Below are positions 24,399 to 33,800 of a stretch of 61,996 nucleotides of DNA, in pieces (the first letter of the stretch is position 1; the number at the start of each line of letters is the position of its first letter). The translations under genes were made by a program, and so were the position numbers. This stretch comes from a virus, in the IMG/VR virus record IMGVR_UViG_3300008452_005740, positions 1-61,996 of that record. One strand, 5' to 3'. Under the pieces are notes generated by a model that worked only from the letters and a program-made list of their open reading frames with translations, was not told the origin of the DNA and made no database searches.

Positions 24399-26732
24399 AT
24401 GGCAGAACGCATTGTGTCACCAGGCGTTTTCACTAGAGAAAGAGATTTGAGTTTCTTGACTCAAGGTATTAGTGAAATCGGGGGTGCATTCATTGGACCG
24501 ACACCAAAAGGTCCAGCATTTATTCCAACTATCGTTAGAAGTCAACAAGAGTATGTTACCCAATTTGGTGAAGCCGACGCAAATCACTATACGGGATTAA
24601 CAGTAAAAAATTATCTACGTGAAGCAGGTGTAGCAACCATCGTTCGTGTTCTTGGATTAAACGGATACGATAATGATGAAGTTGTACCAGCATTAATCTA
24701 CGCAAGTGGATCAACTGGTCAAAAATTGTTTGCAGTATTGCATCCAAGTAGTACTGGTAACACTATTTCAGATGTTACTATATTAGGAAATTCTGGAAGT
24801 TTTAATCTTTCAGTAAACGTTCCAGGAACCGCAGCTGATATTAGTGCAAGTGGATTAAGTGGCGACGCAGGTTCATCAGCATATCTAGGTGATTTTTTTG
24901 GATACACACCGGCAACTAGTAAGGGTGCGTATGTGTATGCAATCTTCCCAGAAGCAATAACATCTGTTGGAACCGCAGTCACTATGTCCGCAGTAACCTC
25001 AAGTACAGCATTGTTCTTCTCTGGTTCAGTATACGGTCGATACAGTAACGCATCAACTCCTTGGATTCAATCACAAACAGTTGGTGGTGATAACATTGAC
25101 TTGTTTAAATTCTGGACATTGGGTGACGGTGTAGCATCAAATAAAGAAATTAAAGTATCATTCTTGAATATGAAAAAAGCATCTGATGAAGATGAGTGGG
25201 CAACATTTACTATGTTGATTCGTTCATATGATGATACGGATGCACGTATTGAAGTTCTTGAACAATATGATAATGTAACATTGGATCCAGATAGTCCACA
25301 ATTTATCGCACGTGTTGTTGGTAATAGTGCTCCATATGACGATCCAAATACTGACGAACGTTATTATCAAGGTGATTTCCCAAATCGTTCAAAGTATGTA
25401 TATGTTGAAATGAGCGATGCAGTAATTCCAAAAACAGCAGTACCATATGGATTTGCGGCACTACAATCACCAGTAAGTGTAACTTCAACAGCATTAGTAT
25501 CACCAGATTATGTCACTTCACGTTGGTTGAGTGGTTCAACGGAAGGATATTCAATTGATGCAGTAGATAAGAAGTACTACTATGGTTGGAACTTTATGAC
25601 CACAGAAGGTACAAATCCATCATATCTTGCACCAATTCCATCAGGCTCAGTAAGTGTTGGTTCAGCATTTAATCTTGAATCATTAAGTGATGTTCCAGAT
25701 GGATTGACATCAAAGACTATTGATATTGATGATGATGACAGTCTCGCATATCGTAAATTCTCTGTTCCATTCCAAGGCGGATTTGACGGATTAAATCCAG
25801 CACGTGATATTAATCTCGGTGGTGACATTGTTGCTTCAAATTCACAAGGATTTAATTTAGCAAATTCAACAACCGATGGTTCAGTAGCATATAAGAAAGC
25901 TATCCAAGCTATCAGTAATCAAGACCAATGGGACTTCAACCTTCTTGTACTTCCAGGCGTTATTTACGAATATCATTCGTATATCGCAAACGAAGCATTA
26001 AGTTTGTGTGAAGAACGTGGTGATGCATTCTATTTGATGGATACTGTTGGATTGAACTCGACCATTGCAAACGCAACTGGTAAGGCTGCAGAAATTGATA
26101 GTAACTATGCAGCAACTTACTATCCTTGGTTAAGAGTCATTGATGTAAATACAAACAAATTGCTTTGGGTTCCACCTTCAGTCATTCTTCCAGAAATTTA
26201 TGCATACAACGACAACGTTGCAGCAGAATGGTTTGCACCAGCTGGTTTGAATCGTGGTGGTATCGCAAGTGCAGTCGGTGTACGTGCAAGACTTCCACAA
26301 GCACTTCGTGACACATTGTACGAAGGTAAGGTAAACCCAATCGCACAGTTCCCAGGTCAAGGCATCTGTGTATGGGGTCAAAAGACCTTACAACGCCGTC
26401 CATCAGCACTTGACCGTGTAAATGTCCGTCGTTTGTTAATCGCTGTGAAGAAATATATTGCAAGTGTTTCACGTTACCTCGTATTCGAACAAAACGTGGA
26501 ATCCACTCGTAACCGTTTCTTAAACATTGTCAATCCATATTTGGCAAGTGTCCAAGAACGTTCTGGTTTGTACGCATTCCGTGTTATTATGGATGAAACC
26601 AACAATACACCGGATATTATCGATAGAAACATCCTCTATGGACAACTCTATCTACAACCGACAAAGACCGCTGAATTCATTATTCTTGACTTCAACGTTC
26701 TTCCAACGGGCGCTACATTCCCAACAGCGTAA
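24399..26732 (+). CDS. 18: Tail sheath protein (T4 gp18-like)
   Basis: 777 aa. The N-terminus RIVSPGVFTRERDLSFL, PTPKGPAFIPTIVRS and YLREAGVATIVRVLG are diagnostic of contractile sheath proteins. The C-terminal core RLPQALRDTLYEGKVNP, GICVWGQKTLQRRPSALDRV and NVRRLLIAVKKYIA forms the inner sheath domain. The middle ~400 residues are the surface-exposed variable part, longer than in T4 (659 aa). TTTGGAGG is an unusually strong ribosome-binding site. Confidence 0.96.
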   Translation: MAERIVSPGVFTRERDLSFLTQGISEIGGAFIGPTPKGPAFIPTIVRSQQEYVTQFGEADANHYTGLTVKNYLREAGVATIVRVLGLNGYDNDEVVPALIYASGSTGQKLFAVLHPSSTGNTISDVTILGNSGSFNLSVNVPGTAADISASGLSGDAGSSAYLGDFFGYTPATSKGAYVYAIFPEAITSVGTAVTMSAVTSSTALFFSGSVYGRYSNASTPWIQSQTVGGDNIDLFKFWTLGDGVASNKEIKVSFLNMKKASDEDEWATFTMLIRSYDDTDARIEVLEQYDNVTLDPDSPQFIARVVGNSAPYDDPNTDERYYQGDFPNRSKYVYVEMSDAVIPKTAVPYGFAALQSPVSVTSTALVSPDYVTSRWLSGSTEGYSIDAVDKKYYYGWNFMTTEGTNPSYLAPIPSGSVSVGSAFNLESLSDVPDGLTSKTIDIDDDDSLAYRKFSVPFQGGFDGLNPARDINLGGDIVASNSQGFNLANSTTDGSVAYKKAIQAISNQDQWDFNLLVLPGVIYEYHSYIANEALSLCEERGDAFYLMDTVGLNSTIANATGKAAEIDSNYAATYYPWLRVIDVNTNKLLWVPPSVILPEIYAYNDNVAAEWFAPAGLNRGGIASAVGVRARLPQALRDTLYEGKVNPIAQFPGQGICVWGQKTLQRRPSALDRVNVRRLLIAVKKYIASVSRYLVFEQNVESTRNRFLNIVNPYLASVQERSGLYAFRVIMDETNNTPDIIDRNILYGQLYLQPTKTAEFIILDFNVLPTGATFPTA

Positions 26733-26740
26733 GCTGAAAC

Positions 26741-26771
26741 TGTGGAGGGAACCTAAAAAATTCCCTCCACA
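26741..26771 (+). terminator. Hairpin after the sheath gene
   Basis: An 11-bp perfect stem, TGTGGAGGGAA with TTCCCTCCACA, around a 9-nt A-rich loop. No U-tract follows, so it may slow polymerase or protect the 3' end rather than act as a full intrinsic terminator. Confidence 0.7.
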
Positions 26772-26786
26772 AATTCAACTAATTTA

Positions 26787-26795
26787 ATATTTATA
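26787..26795 (+). promoter_or_regulatory. ATATTTATA motif, candidate late promoter
   Basis: ATATTTATA, 26 nt before the tube ATG and directly downstream of the sheath hairpin. Confidence 0.45.
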
Positions 26796-26821
26796 GCTAG
26801 ATATCCTTTCGGAGATTATAC

Positions 26822-27310
26822 ATGGCAAACCTAGTACAAGAACAAGAGCTATTCTTTACAGCATTTGAACCAAAAATGAAGAATCGCTTCATCCTTTATA
26901 TGGATGGTATTCCTTCATACATCGTAAAGAAAATCAATCGTCCAAAGTTAACCCAAGACGCAAAAGCACTTGACCACATTAACGTTCAACGTTATGTTAA
27001 GGGCAAAACCAAGTGGGGCACAATGTCATTGACACTTTACGATCCAATTGTTCCATCAGGCGCACAAGCAGTAATGGAATGGGTTCGTTTACACCACGAA
27101 TCAGTAACAGGCCGTGACGGCTATCTTGAATTCTACAAGAAAGATTTAACCCTCAACGTTCTTGGCCCAGTAGGTGACAAGGTTGAAGAGTGGATTATTA
27201 AGGGTGCACAAATTACTCAAGTAGACTTTGCAGAAATGGATTGGGGTGCAGATGACCAAGTTGAATTCACAATTGAAATTCAACCAGACTATTGCGTATT
27301 GAACTACTAA
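26822..27310 (+). CDS. 19: Tail tube protein (T4 gp19-like)
   Basis: 162 aa, matching T4 gp19 (163 aa). Seen: FEPKMKNRFILYMDGIPSYI, LTLYDPIVPSGAQAVMEWVR and the C-terminal QVEFTIEIQPDYCVLNY. Hexameric rings stack inside the sheath and carry the DNA. CGGAGA precedes the ATG. It is transcribed alone between two hairpins, fitting a need for many copies. Confidence 0.95.
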   Translation: MANLVQEQELFFTAFEPKMKNRFILYMDGIPSYIVKKINRPKLTQDAKALDHINVQRYVKGKTKWGTMSLTLYDPIVPSGAQAVMEWVRLHHESVTGRDGYLEFYKKDLTLNVLGPVGDKVEEWIIKGAQITQVDFAEMDWGADDQVEFTIEIQPDYCVLNY

Positions 27311-27330
27311 TCGTAGTTACAATTTAATAA

Positions 27331-27372
27331 TAACTCTCGCAGGTGTTCATTCATCTGCGAGAGTTATATTTT
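27331..27372 (+). terminator. Strong terminator after the tube gene
   Basis: A 12-bp perfect stem, TAACTCTCGCAG with CTGCGAGAGTTA, around a 12-nt loop, followed by TATTTTT. It ends the single-gene gp19 unit. Confidence 0.88.
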
Positions 27373-27407
27373 TATAAGTCAAAATCACTCTCTTAATATG
27401 GTTTTTG

Positions 27408-27416
27408 ATATTTATA
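27408..27416 (+). promoter_or_regulatory. ATATTTATA motif, candidate late promoter
   Basis: ATATTTATA, 27 nt before the ATG at 27444, at the head of the fibre gene cluster and after the gp19 terminator. Confidence 0.45.
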
Positions 27417-27443
27417 CAAGAGTGCTTTTTTCGTGAGAATACT

Positions 27444-27800
27444 ATGGCAGACATTACGGATTTTGATATAGGTCAAGGAGAAACTTTCAAAATTCTTGCA
27501 CATATATACACCGATACATCTGGTAGTGTTCCTATAGACATTACCAATTACACGTTTGTTGGGCAAATGCGTGAAAACTACACAACAACAGAAGTTGCCG
27601 CCACATTTAATGTAGAAAAAATATTACCATATGCTAGTGGTAGTATTTTTGTTAGTTTAACGCCGGAACAAACAGATATGTTAGAACAACGTACATATGT
27701 GTACGATTTATTGATGATTACGGGATCTTCGGGCGAAGTTGTTCGTCGTTTATTAGAAGGGGCATTTACGATCAGACCAGCAGTTACTAGAGATTACTAA
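27444..27800 (+). CDS. Ig-like tail/fibre-base protein
   Basis: 118 aa from ATG 27444. It is a beta-rich domain: GQGETFKILAHIYTDTSGSV then PIDITNYTFVGQMRENYTT, and a C-terminal VRRLLEGAFTIRPAVTR. This resembles the N-terminal fold of baseplate-upper/fibre-base proteins in other phages. It probably attaches fibres. It shares a base with the next ATG. Confidence 0.7.
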   Translation: MADITDFDIGQGETFKILAHIYTDTSGSVPIDITNYTFVGQMRENYTTTEVAATFNVEKILPYASGSIFVSLTPEQTDMLEQRTYVYDLLMITGSSGEVVRRLLEGAFTIRPAVTRDY

Positions 27801-28885
27801 TGGCACATATTGAATTAGATGTTCCAGATTTAAATGTCAATATAGAAAGTGAAATAAATAATACGCGTGTCATTTTACGACAACCTACAACTTTAGTATC
27901 CCAGACTTCTCCATACTTAAATGTAGCACAGAGCGCAATAACTGCGTCATACGCAGTAACTTCGTCGTATGCTATTTATGCATTATCGCTTAGTGGGTCT
28001 ATTGAATCTGCGTCTTATTCTGCGTTTGCAGCGTCATCATCGTATGCATTAACTGCTTCATATGTAAGTGGAGCGGCCAGTACATGGGATACTATTTCAA
28101 ACAAACCAATTGGATTGGTATCATCATCTACACAAATATCAAACTATAATATATTTGTAACAACTGGTTCAAATCAATTTAATGGAAATCAGTACATTAC
28201 CGGTTCACTAAATGTAACACAAGGTATAACTAGTTCGTTATTTGGTACTAGTAGTTGGGCAAACTACGCAACCACTGCGTCTTATGTTAGTGGAATGTCA
28301 AGTGATTGGGACGATATAACAAATAAACCTAGTGGACTTGTATCCAGTTCGGTACAAATTAATACTGGGTCATTTAGTGGATCATTTACTGGTCAACTTA
28401 TTGGTACCAGTAGTTGGGCAAATAATTCAATTTCAAGTAGTTACGCAGAAACTTCTAGTCTAACATTTAAAGTATCAGTATATACGGGAAGTGCAACGGT
28501 CGGCCAGGCATCGTACACCGGCTCATTTACTGGTTCTTTCAACGGTACAGCAAGTTTCGCAACTACAGCATCGTATGCATTAAATTCTTCGGCAATAACA
28601 TCGTCAGCTACCGCACCGGCATATCCTGCTCAGAATGAACTATGGTATGATAACACAACTGGTAAAACATACATCTATTATGTTAGCGCAAGTCAAGGGC
28701 AGTGGGTATTACAATCAGACCCAACATACGATGTAGGTGCTGTTGTACAAGCAGCAAGTTCATCTATAACGTTTACTATTCCAAATTTTCAACCAACTAC
28801 ACCATTAACTGGATCAATTTATTTTTCTGGTAATTGGTTGTATATCTATAACGGCACTAAATATGTTAGTGCAAGTCTAAATTAA
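27800..28885 (+). CDS. Tail fibre with SSYALTASYV repeats
   Basis: 361 aa, rich in Ser, Ala, Tyr and Thr. Motifs such as SSYALTASYVSG and TASYAL recur, alternating with WDDITNKPSGLVSSSVQI-type units. This pattern is typical of trimeric fibres in marine myoviruses. The C-terminus carries a NELWYDNTTGKTYIYYV carbohydrate- or particle-binding-like strand set. Probably a distal or proximal tail fibre. Confidence 0.8.
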   Translation: MAHIELDVPDLNVNIESEINNTRVILRQPTTLVSQTSPYLNVAQSAITASYAVTSSYAIYALSLSGSIESASYSAFAASSSYALTASYVSGAASTWDTISNKPIGLVSSSTQISNYNIFVTTGSNQFNGNQYITGSLNVTQGITSSLFGTSSWANYATTASYVSGMSSDWDDITNKPSGLVSSSVQINTGSFSGSFTGQLIGTSSWANNSISSSYAETSSLTFKVSVYTGSATVGQASYTGSFTGSFNGTASFATTASYALNSSAITSSATAPAYPAQNELWYDNTTGKTYIYYVSASQGQWVLQSDPTYDVGAVVQAASSSITFTIPNFQPTTPLTGSIYFSGNWLYIYNGTKYVSASLN

Positions 28886-28897
28886 TAGGAATGTGAT

Positions 28898-29854
28898 ATG
28901 TTAAGTTTTCCGACAAACCCAACGACGGGACAGCAATATACAGATGGAAATGGAAAAGTGTGGAAATACGATAGCGTGAAGTGGAATATATCCAACACGC
29001 CCGGCATCAAACAATTTTTCGGAACAAAAATTAGTTTAGCAAATGATGTATTTTTAAATGATACATTAAGTACAATACCATGGGATACAGAAGAATTTGA
29101 TACCTCTGGGTTTTTTAATGCATCAGCTGCAACTATAATACGCATTCCAACTACCGGATACTATAGATTACATTTGTCAATATACACGGGACAAGAAGGT
29201 AACGGTGCGTCATATACTATCGAATTAAAAAGAAACTCATCGACATTAATACAAGAGTCGATGGCTGCTTATCAATCGGGTATATATGACGTAACTACAT
29301 TATTAAATAGCGGTGATGAAATTATATTATATGCGTCCGAAGATAATAATATTGGTAGATTAGTTGAAGGTACATTCGTGGAAGTTCAGTTGGTGGGATA
29401 TACATTCGGTAGTTCGTTAATTCCTGGATTTGAATTTAGCGGAATAAAAGCAGAATTGCAAAATCAATTATCGGTATCAAGTACAGAAACTGCTATAGAA
29501 TGGTTAACATCTGATATTGTATTTAATACAAATGCTGATTCGGCAGGAAACGTATATTGGGATAACGGCGAACCTAGCAAATTTACAGTATCCACTGCTG
29601 GATATTATAGATTACGTGCATTTATTTTAACTGGTATAAATGGTTCATCTGATTCATATACGATTAATGTCAAAAAAAACAACACCACAGATATAGAAAC
29701 AATAACGTTAGGCGCAAACGAATCGGCTGAATTAGACGAAACATATTATTTAGAATTAAATGATTATATAGAAATAACATATAGTAATACTGAAAATTTA
29801 GGTACTATAGAAGCAGACAATACATTTTTTGAATTAACACGGTTAGGAGTATAG
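28898..29854 (+). CDS. Fibre protein with two C1q/TNF-like domains
   Basis: 318 aa. Starts SFPTNPTTGQQYTDGNGKVW, a motif common at fibre ends. Two jelly-roll domains follow: residues ~45-165 (IPTTGYYRLHLSIYTGQ) and ~185-318 (VSTAGYYRLRAFILTG). The repeated GYYRLR core marks an internal duplication. C1q/TNF-like heads are trimeric and often bind glycans or proteins. Likely a receptor-binding head. Confidence 0.75.
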   Translation: MLSFPTNPTTGQQYTDGNGKVWKYDSVKWNISNTPGIKQFFGTKISLANDVFLNDTLSTIPWDTEEFDTSGFFNASAATIIRIPTTGYYRLHLSIYTGQEGNGASYTIELKRNSSTLIQESMAAYQSGIYDVTTLLNSGDEIILYASEDNNIGRLVEGTFVEVQLVGYTFGSSLIPGFEFSGIKAELQNQLSVSSTETAIEWLTSDIVFNTNADSAGNVYWDNGEPSKFTVSTAGYYRLRAFILTGINGSSDSYTINVKKNNTTDIETITLGANESAELDETYYLELNDYIEITYSNTENLGTIEADNTFFELTRLGV

Positions 29855-29855
29855 T

Positions 29856-30221
29856 ATGGCATTTATCAAATCGACAAATCTTATTACTGACGTTGCACTC
29901 ACTGTAGATGGTTTGGTAGGTGGAACTAATGGTAAAATAGTACGAATAAGTGGAAACAATACTGTAACCAACGCAAGTTATAATGACACGGCATCTCAAT
30001 TAAATGCAGTACTATTTAAACAGGCAGGCGTATATTACGCAGCAGGTGTAATACCGGAATTAAGTGGACTTGTAGCAGGCGCTCCATATTTTCTTGATGA
30101 GTTTGGTGGATTAACTTCATCACCACCAACACCATCTTCAACAATTCGAGTATTATATATTGGATTTGCAATTAATACTACTGATTTACTTTTCCGTCCT
30201 GGTATTCCTATCTCGGGTTAA
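29856..30221 (+). CDS. Small fibre-associated protein
   Basis: 121 aa, beta-rich and Gly-rich. The pattern SGLVAGAPYFLDEFGGLTSS then TIRVLYIGFAINTTDLLF resembles small phage decoration or fibre-tip domains in which a short barrel ends in such strands. TAGGAGT at the previous stop serves as ribosome-binding site. Confidence 0.65.
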   Translation: MAFIKSTNLITDVALTVDGLVGGTNGKIVRISGNNTVTNASYNDTASQLNAVLFKQAGVYYAAGVIPELSGLVAGAPYFLDEFGGLTSSPPTPSSTIRVLYIGFAINTTDLLFRPGIPISG

Positions 30222-30223
30222 TT

Positions 30224-30865
30224 ATGGCACAAATTTATAATTGGAACGTAGAAGGTTTTCGTAATTCCTATGAAAAATACGTATACAAACAAAAAGGATG
30301 TAAAGCTAAACACATAAAGAGTTGTGTGTGTACTGGAAAACTGGCAACATACTGTCGTCAGTATTTTACATCTATGAAAATGTTTGATATCCGTGCGCAA
30401 CATATTGTCACACATTTTAATCTTGCCGCAGGTAGTCGGGTGTTGGTCGCAGGATGTGCATTAGGATTTTTGATGGAATCATTACAAAAGTTGGGTATGG
30501 TCGTATACGGATTTGATAATTCATCTTATATTCAATTACTAACCAAAGACCCCAAAAATCCAGAAAAAATACAATTTCCAATTCATAATATTGATATTAC
30601 GTCAAGTAACTTTACTACCGAAATACAACAAGCAACGGGTCACACCGCATTTGATTGTATAGTGACTGAAGATGTACTCCCGTCATTTGATGACTTTACA
30701 CAAATTATTTTTAATTGTAATAGTGTGTCACAGAAGGTATTTCATATTGTAGATTTAGATTGTGGTGAAGCATTTACTAATAAAACAGTAGAGCAATGGA
30801 TCGATGTCAGTCCTTCACATACGTGGGCAAATTACGAAGGAGTAGTGTTAAATGCCAATAACTAA
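30224..30865 (+). CDS. Class I SAM-dependent methyltransferase
   Basis: 213 aa. Residues ~66-85 hold motif I, VLVAGCALGFLMESL, then the acidic end of strand 2 at VVYGFDNSS, and CIVTEDVLPSFDD as motif IV-like. It has an N-terminal Cys cluster (CKAKHIKSCVCTGKLATYC) that may bind metal. It lies among fibre genes and overlaps the next gene by 14 nt, so modification of a fibre or of its glycan is a reasonable guess. The substrate is unknown. Confidence 0.75.
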   Translation: MAQIYNWNVEGFRNSYEKYVYKQKGCKAKHIKSCVCTGKLATYCRQYFTSMKMFDIRAQHIVTHFNLAAGSRVLVAGCALGFLMESLQKLGMVVYGFDNSSYIQLLTKDPKNPEKIQFPIHNIDITSSNFTTEIQQATGHTAFDCIVTEDVLPSFDDFTQIIFNCNSVSQKVFHIVDLDCGEAFTNKTVEQWIDVSPSHTWANYEGVVLNANN

Positions 30866-33800
30866 TGTCACTAGAAGTGTAGACCTTAATAATACTAAAT
30901 GGTATCTCCCACATCCCGCAGGTTGCGGGATGGACGAGGGATATTATATTATTTATTCAGCAAGTTCCACATCTAATCAGATCAATAACGGCTCTGGATT
31001 AATTAGAGCGTATAAATGGAATACATTACTATCTGGATCTCGTACTGATGGGTTTCACACGATAACAGGAACCGTACAATTAGTATCGGAAAGTTTAAGT
31101 GGGTCTAGCAATTGGGTCAATTATCACGGTAGTGATATTATTCATATTGGTCGTGGTGTAAACGATATTACTGGTGTTCGTGAAGATGATGCGTTTTTCT
31201 TTGCTCATTTAGGACAATATGGTACGACTAGTGCGACACTTGACGATTTCTTCTATTGGGATCGTTTGTATGTACCGACCGGATCATATACTTGGGATTT
31301 TTATCAATATCATGCACACAATCCTACGTCATATGCGACATTTAATAATGGTCGATTTGTAATGGGAGCAGAAGATAGACAAGGACCAACTGGAATTGAA
31401 GAATATGGGCATATGATTAACGTGTCTGTAAAATCTGGAGCAACAAATTATTTATCTGTTATGGCTCGCGTTCACACACCGTCCGTTGGTGGTGCACACA
31501 ATTCTCATAACGATTTAGAACTTCCATCTGTCACAAATAAAAATTATATGATGGGTGGTATAATTAATGGATCATCTGATAGATTTCATGCATTTTACTT
31601 GACAGCAAATGGATCACAATGGGATGTATTTTCTCGTACATTTAATTATGTTAATCAAGTGTTTAATGCCGAAGTCAATCATGGGACATATGATTTAGCA
31701 GATGCACAGATTGCTAGAACACCAGGGTCGTCTAGTTTGTATCCATTTCGCGCAAGTGTAGGAAAACGTATAGGATCGGAAATATATATTCCTGCTATTT
31801 ACAATAGCGGTTCTTCTGGAAAATTTGACTTAAAGGTGTGGAACTTTACATCCGCAAATAACCTATCAGAACTCCCAACAGTAACAACTATTATCAGCGG
31901 TTCGAATGTACGACCGGATTGTCATTTAGAAATTGCTAATAATACTTTATACGCAGCGGTCAGTAATACAAATGATGGTGGAGTAAATTTGTATAAATAT
32001 AGTGCTAGTGTGTGGTACAATCAAGGACAAATTGTATCTAATAATCCTGGAAAATATTTACGTGTTCACGGATTGAACTTTAATGTAGAAGAATTCAAAT
32101 TTTACACAATGATTTCCGGTGACGCTTCGGGGTCGGGTACGACATATTCTGGGTCAGGTGTGTACTCCTTTTCTCCAGACATCCCGTTTTTAGGTTATAA
32201 GCATTTAGATTACATCACAGGTAGTAATTCATTTATTGTACGAAATGCCTTAACAAATGGCTACGTGCAGTTTGATACATCAACGGGTACATTAAAACGT
32301 TCTGGATCTCAAGAACCACAAGGTCTTGATGTGACTATGCCCGTTTTACAATATGATGATAGCAGTACACAATTTTTTGATAAACGACAAGCTGTTTTGT
32401 CGGCCGACGAAAATTTTATACAAGGTATAGAATTACAGGACGGTCGCCAGTTATTTGTGGGTACTAAAGCAGCGATAGATGATGACTTTGATATTAATTA
32501 TAACAACGGTCTTATCGCATTGTTTAGTCCAGGAGATACATCGCCACCAGAATATTACCAAGTTACTGGACGTTTTGATGACTTTATTACGGGCGTAACA
32601 CAAGCATCAAATGGTAAAATTTATATTGTCGGATATACTAAAGATGAATTAGTACCGAAAAGTAGATTATTCGTACATGGTATTGGTCGTGGATTAGTAA
32701 AGTCAATGAACACTACAGAAAAAATTGAATTTATTGATATGGTAACGGACAGTACGGGGTCACAATACTATGCTGGGAACCATATTCAAAGTTCAAGTAT
32801 TGTAGTTGCAAAATACGACAAGGATTTTGATCTTCAATGGCAACGAGATATATCTGGTGGGTCATTAGCAGATACCGCATATGCAATTACTCGGGACACC
32901 TTGGGATACCTATATGTCGCCGGTGGTACTACTAACAGTGGAAGTGGAAATCAAGATGCATTATTAATTAAGTTAGACTCTACTGGATCTATTGTGTGGA
33001 CAAAAATGTACGGTACGTCTGACAATCAATATGCAAGCTCTGTTGCTCGGGTCACAAAAAATAACACAGATTATATTTTACTTTCCGTTGTTTCGGGTAG
33101 TACAACAACTCTTACAACGGTTGATACTGACGGTACTATTCAAGAACAAAACTCGTATCCTAATTTAGTAGTAAATAGAGTACGCAGACATGAAACCACA
33201 TCAGACGGTAGGTTTACCTTTGCAGGAAAAATTACGGGAAGTGTCAGTACAGCATCATTTGGAGTAGGAACAATTATCAACACTCCAATGATAGAATGGA
33301 TGCGCAGTCACAACAGCGCTTCTACAAATACGGAAGCAATGGACATGCGAAACACCGGTACGGGTTCTGGATATTTGGAATATGTAGTGGTGGGTACGGA
33401 AGGTACGAATGGATTTGCAACAGAAATTGTTAGTCAAAGTGGTGGACTAACAAGTCAATGGACAACTACTACGTCAGGTTCATATTGGAAAGCAGTCTCC
33501 GCATCTCCATCATCGGTCGCCACTTCATCACGACGATTTTTTGCTGTGGGGTATGCAAGTAGTTCTGGTACACAAGTAACTGGTGCTGAACATGGGGGTG
33601 GTGATGGTATTATTGCTGGATTTGATAACACGGGAAGTGTATTCTTTATTAATGGATTAGGTCACGATAAGGCAGAATCATTATATGCAATAGAACGTGA
33701 TGTTACGACATTTAATTATATCACTGCAGGGTGGTCAGAATCACATACCAACGGACGCCGAGGATTGATATTTAGATTTGCTCGTACTGGTTTTGGAACT

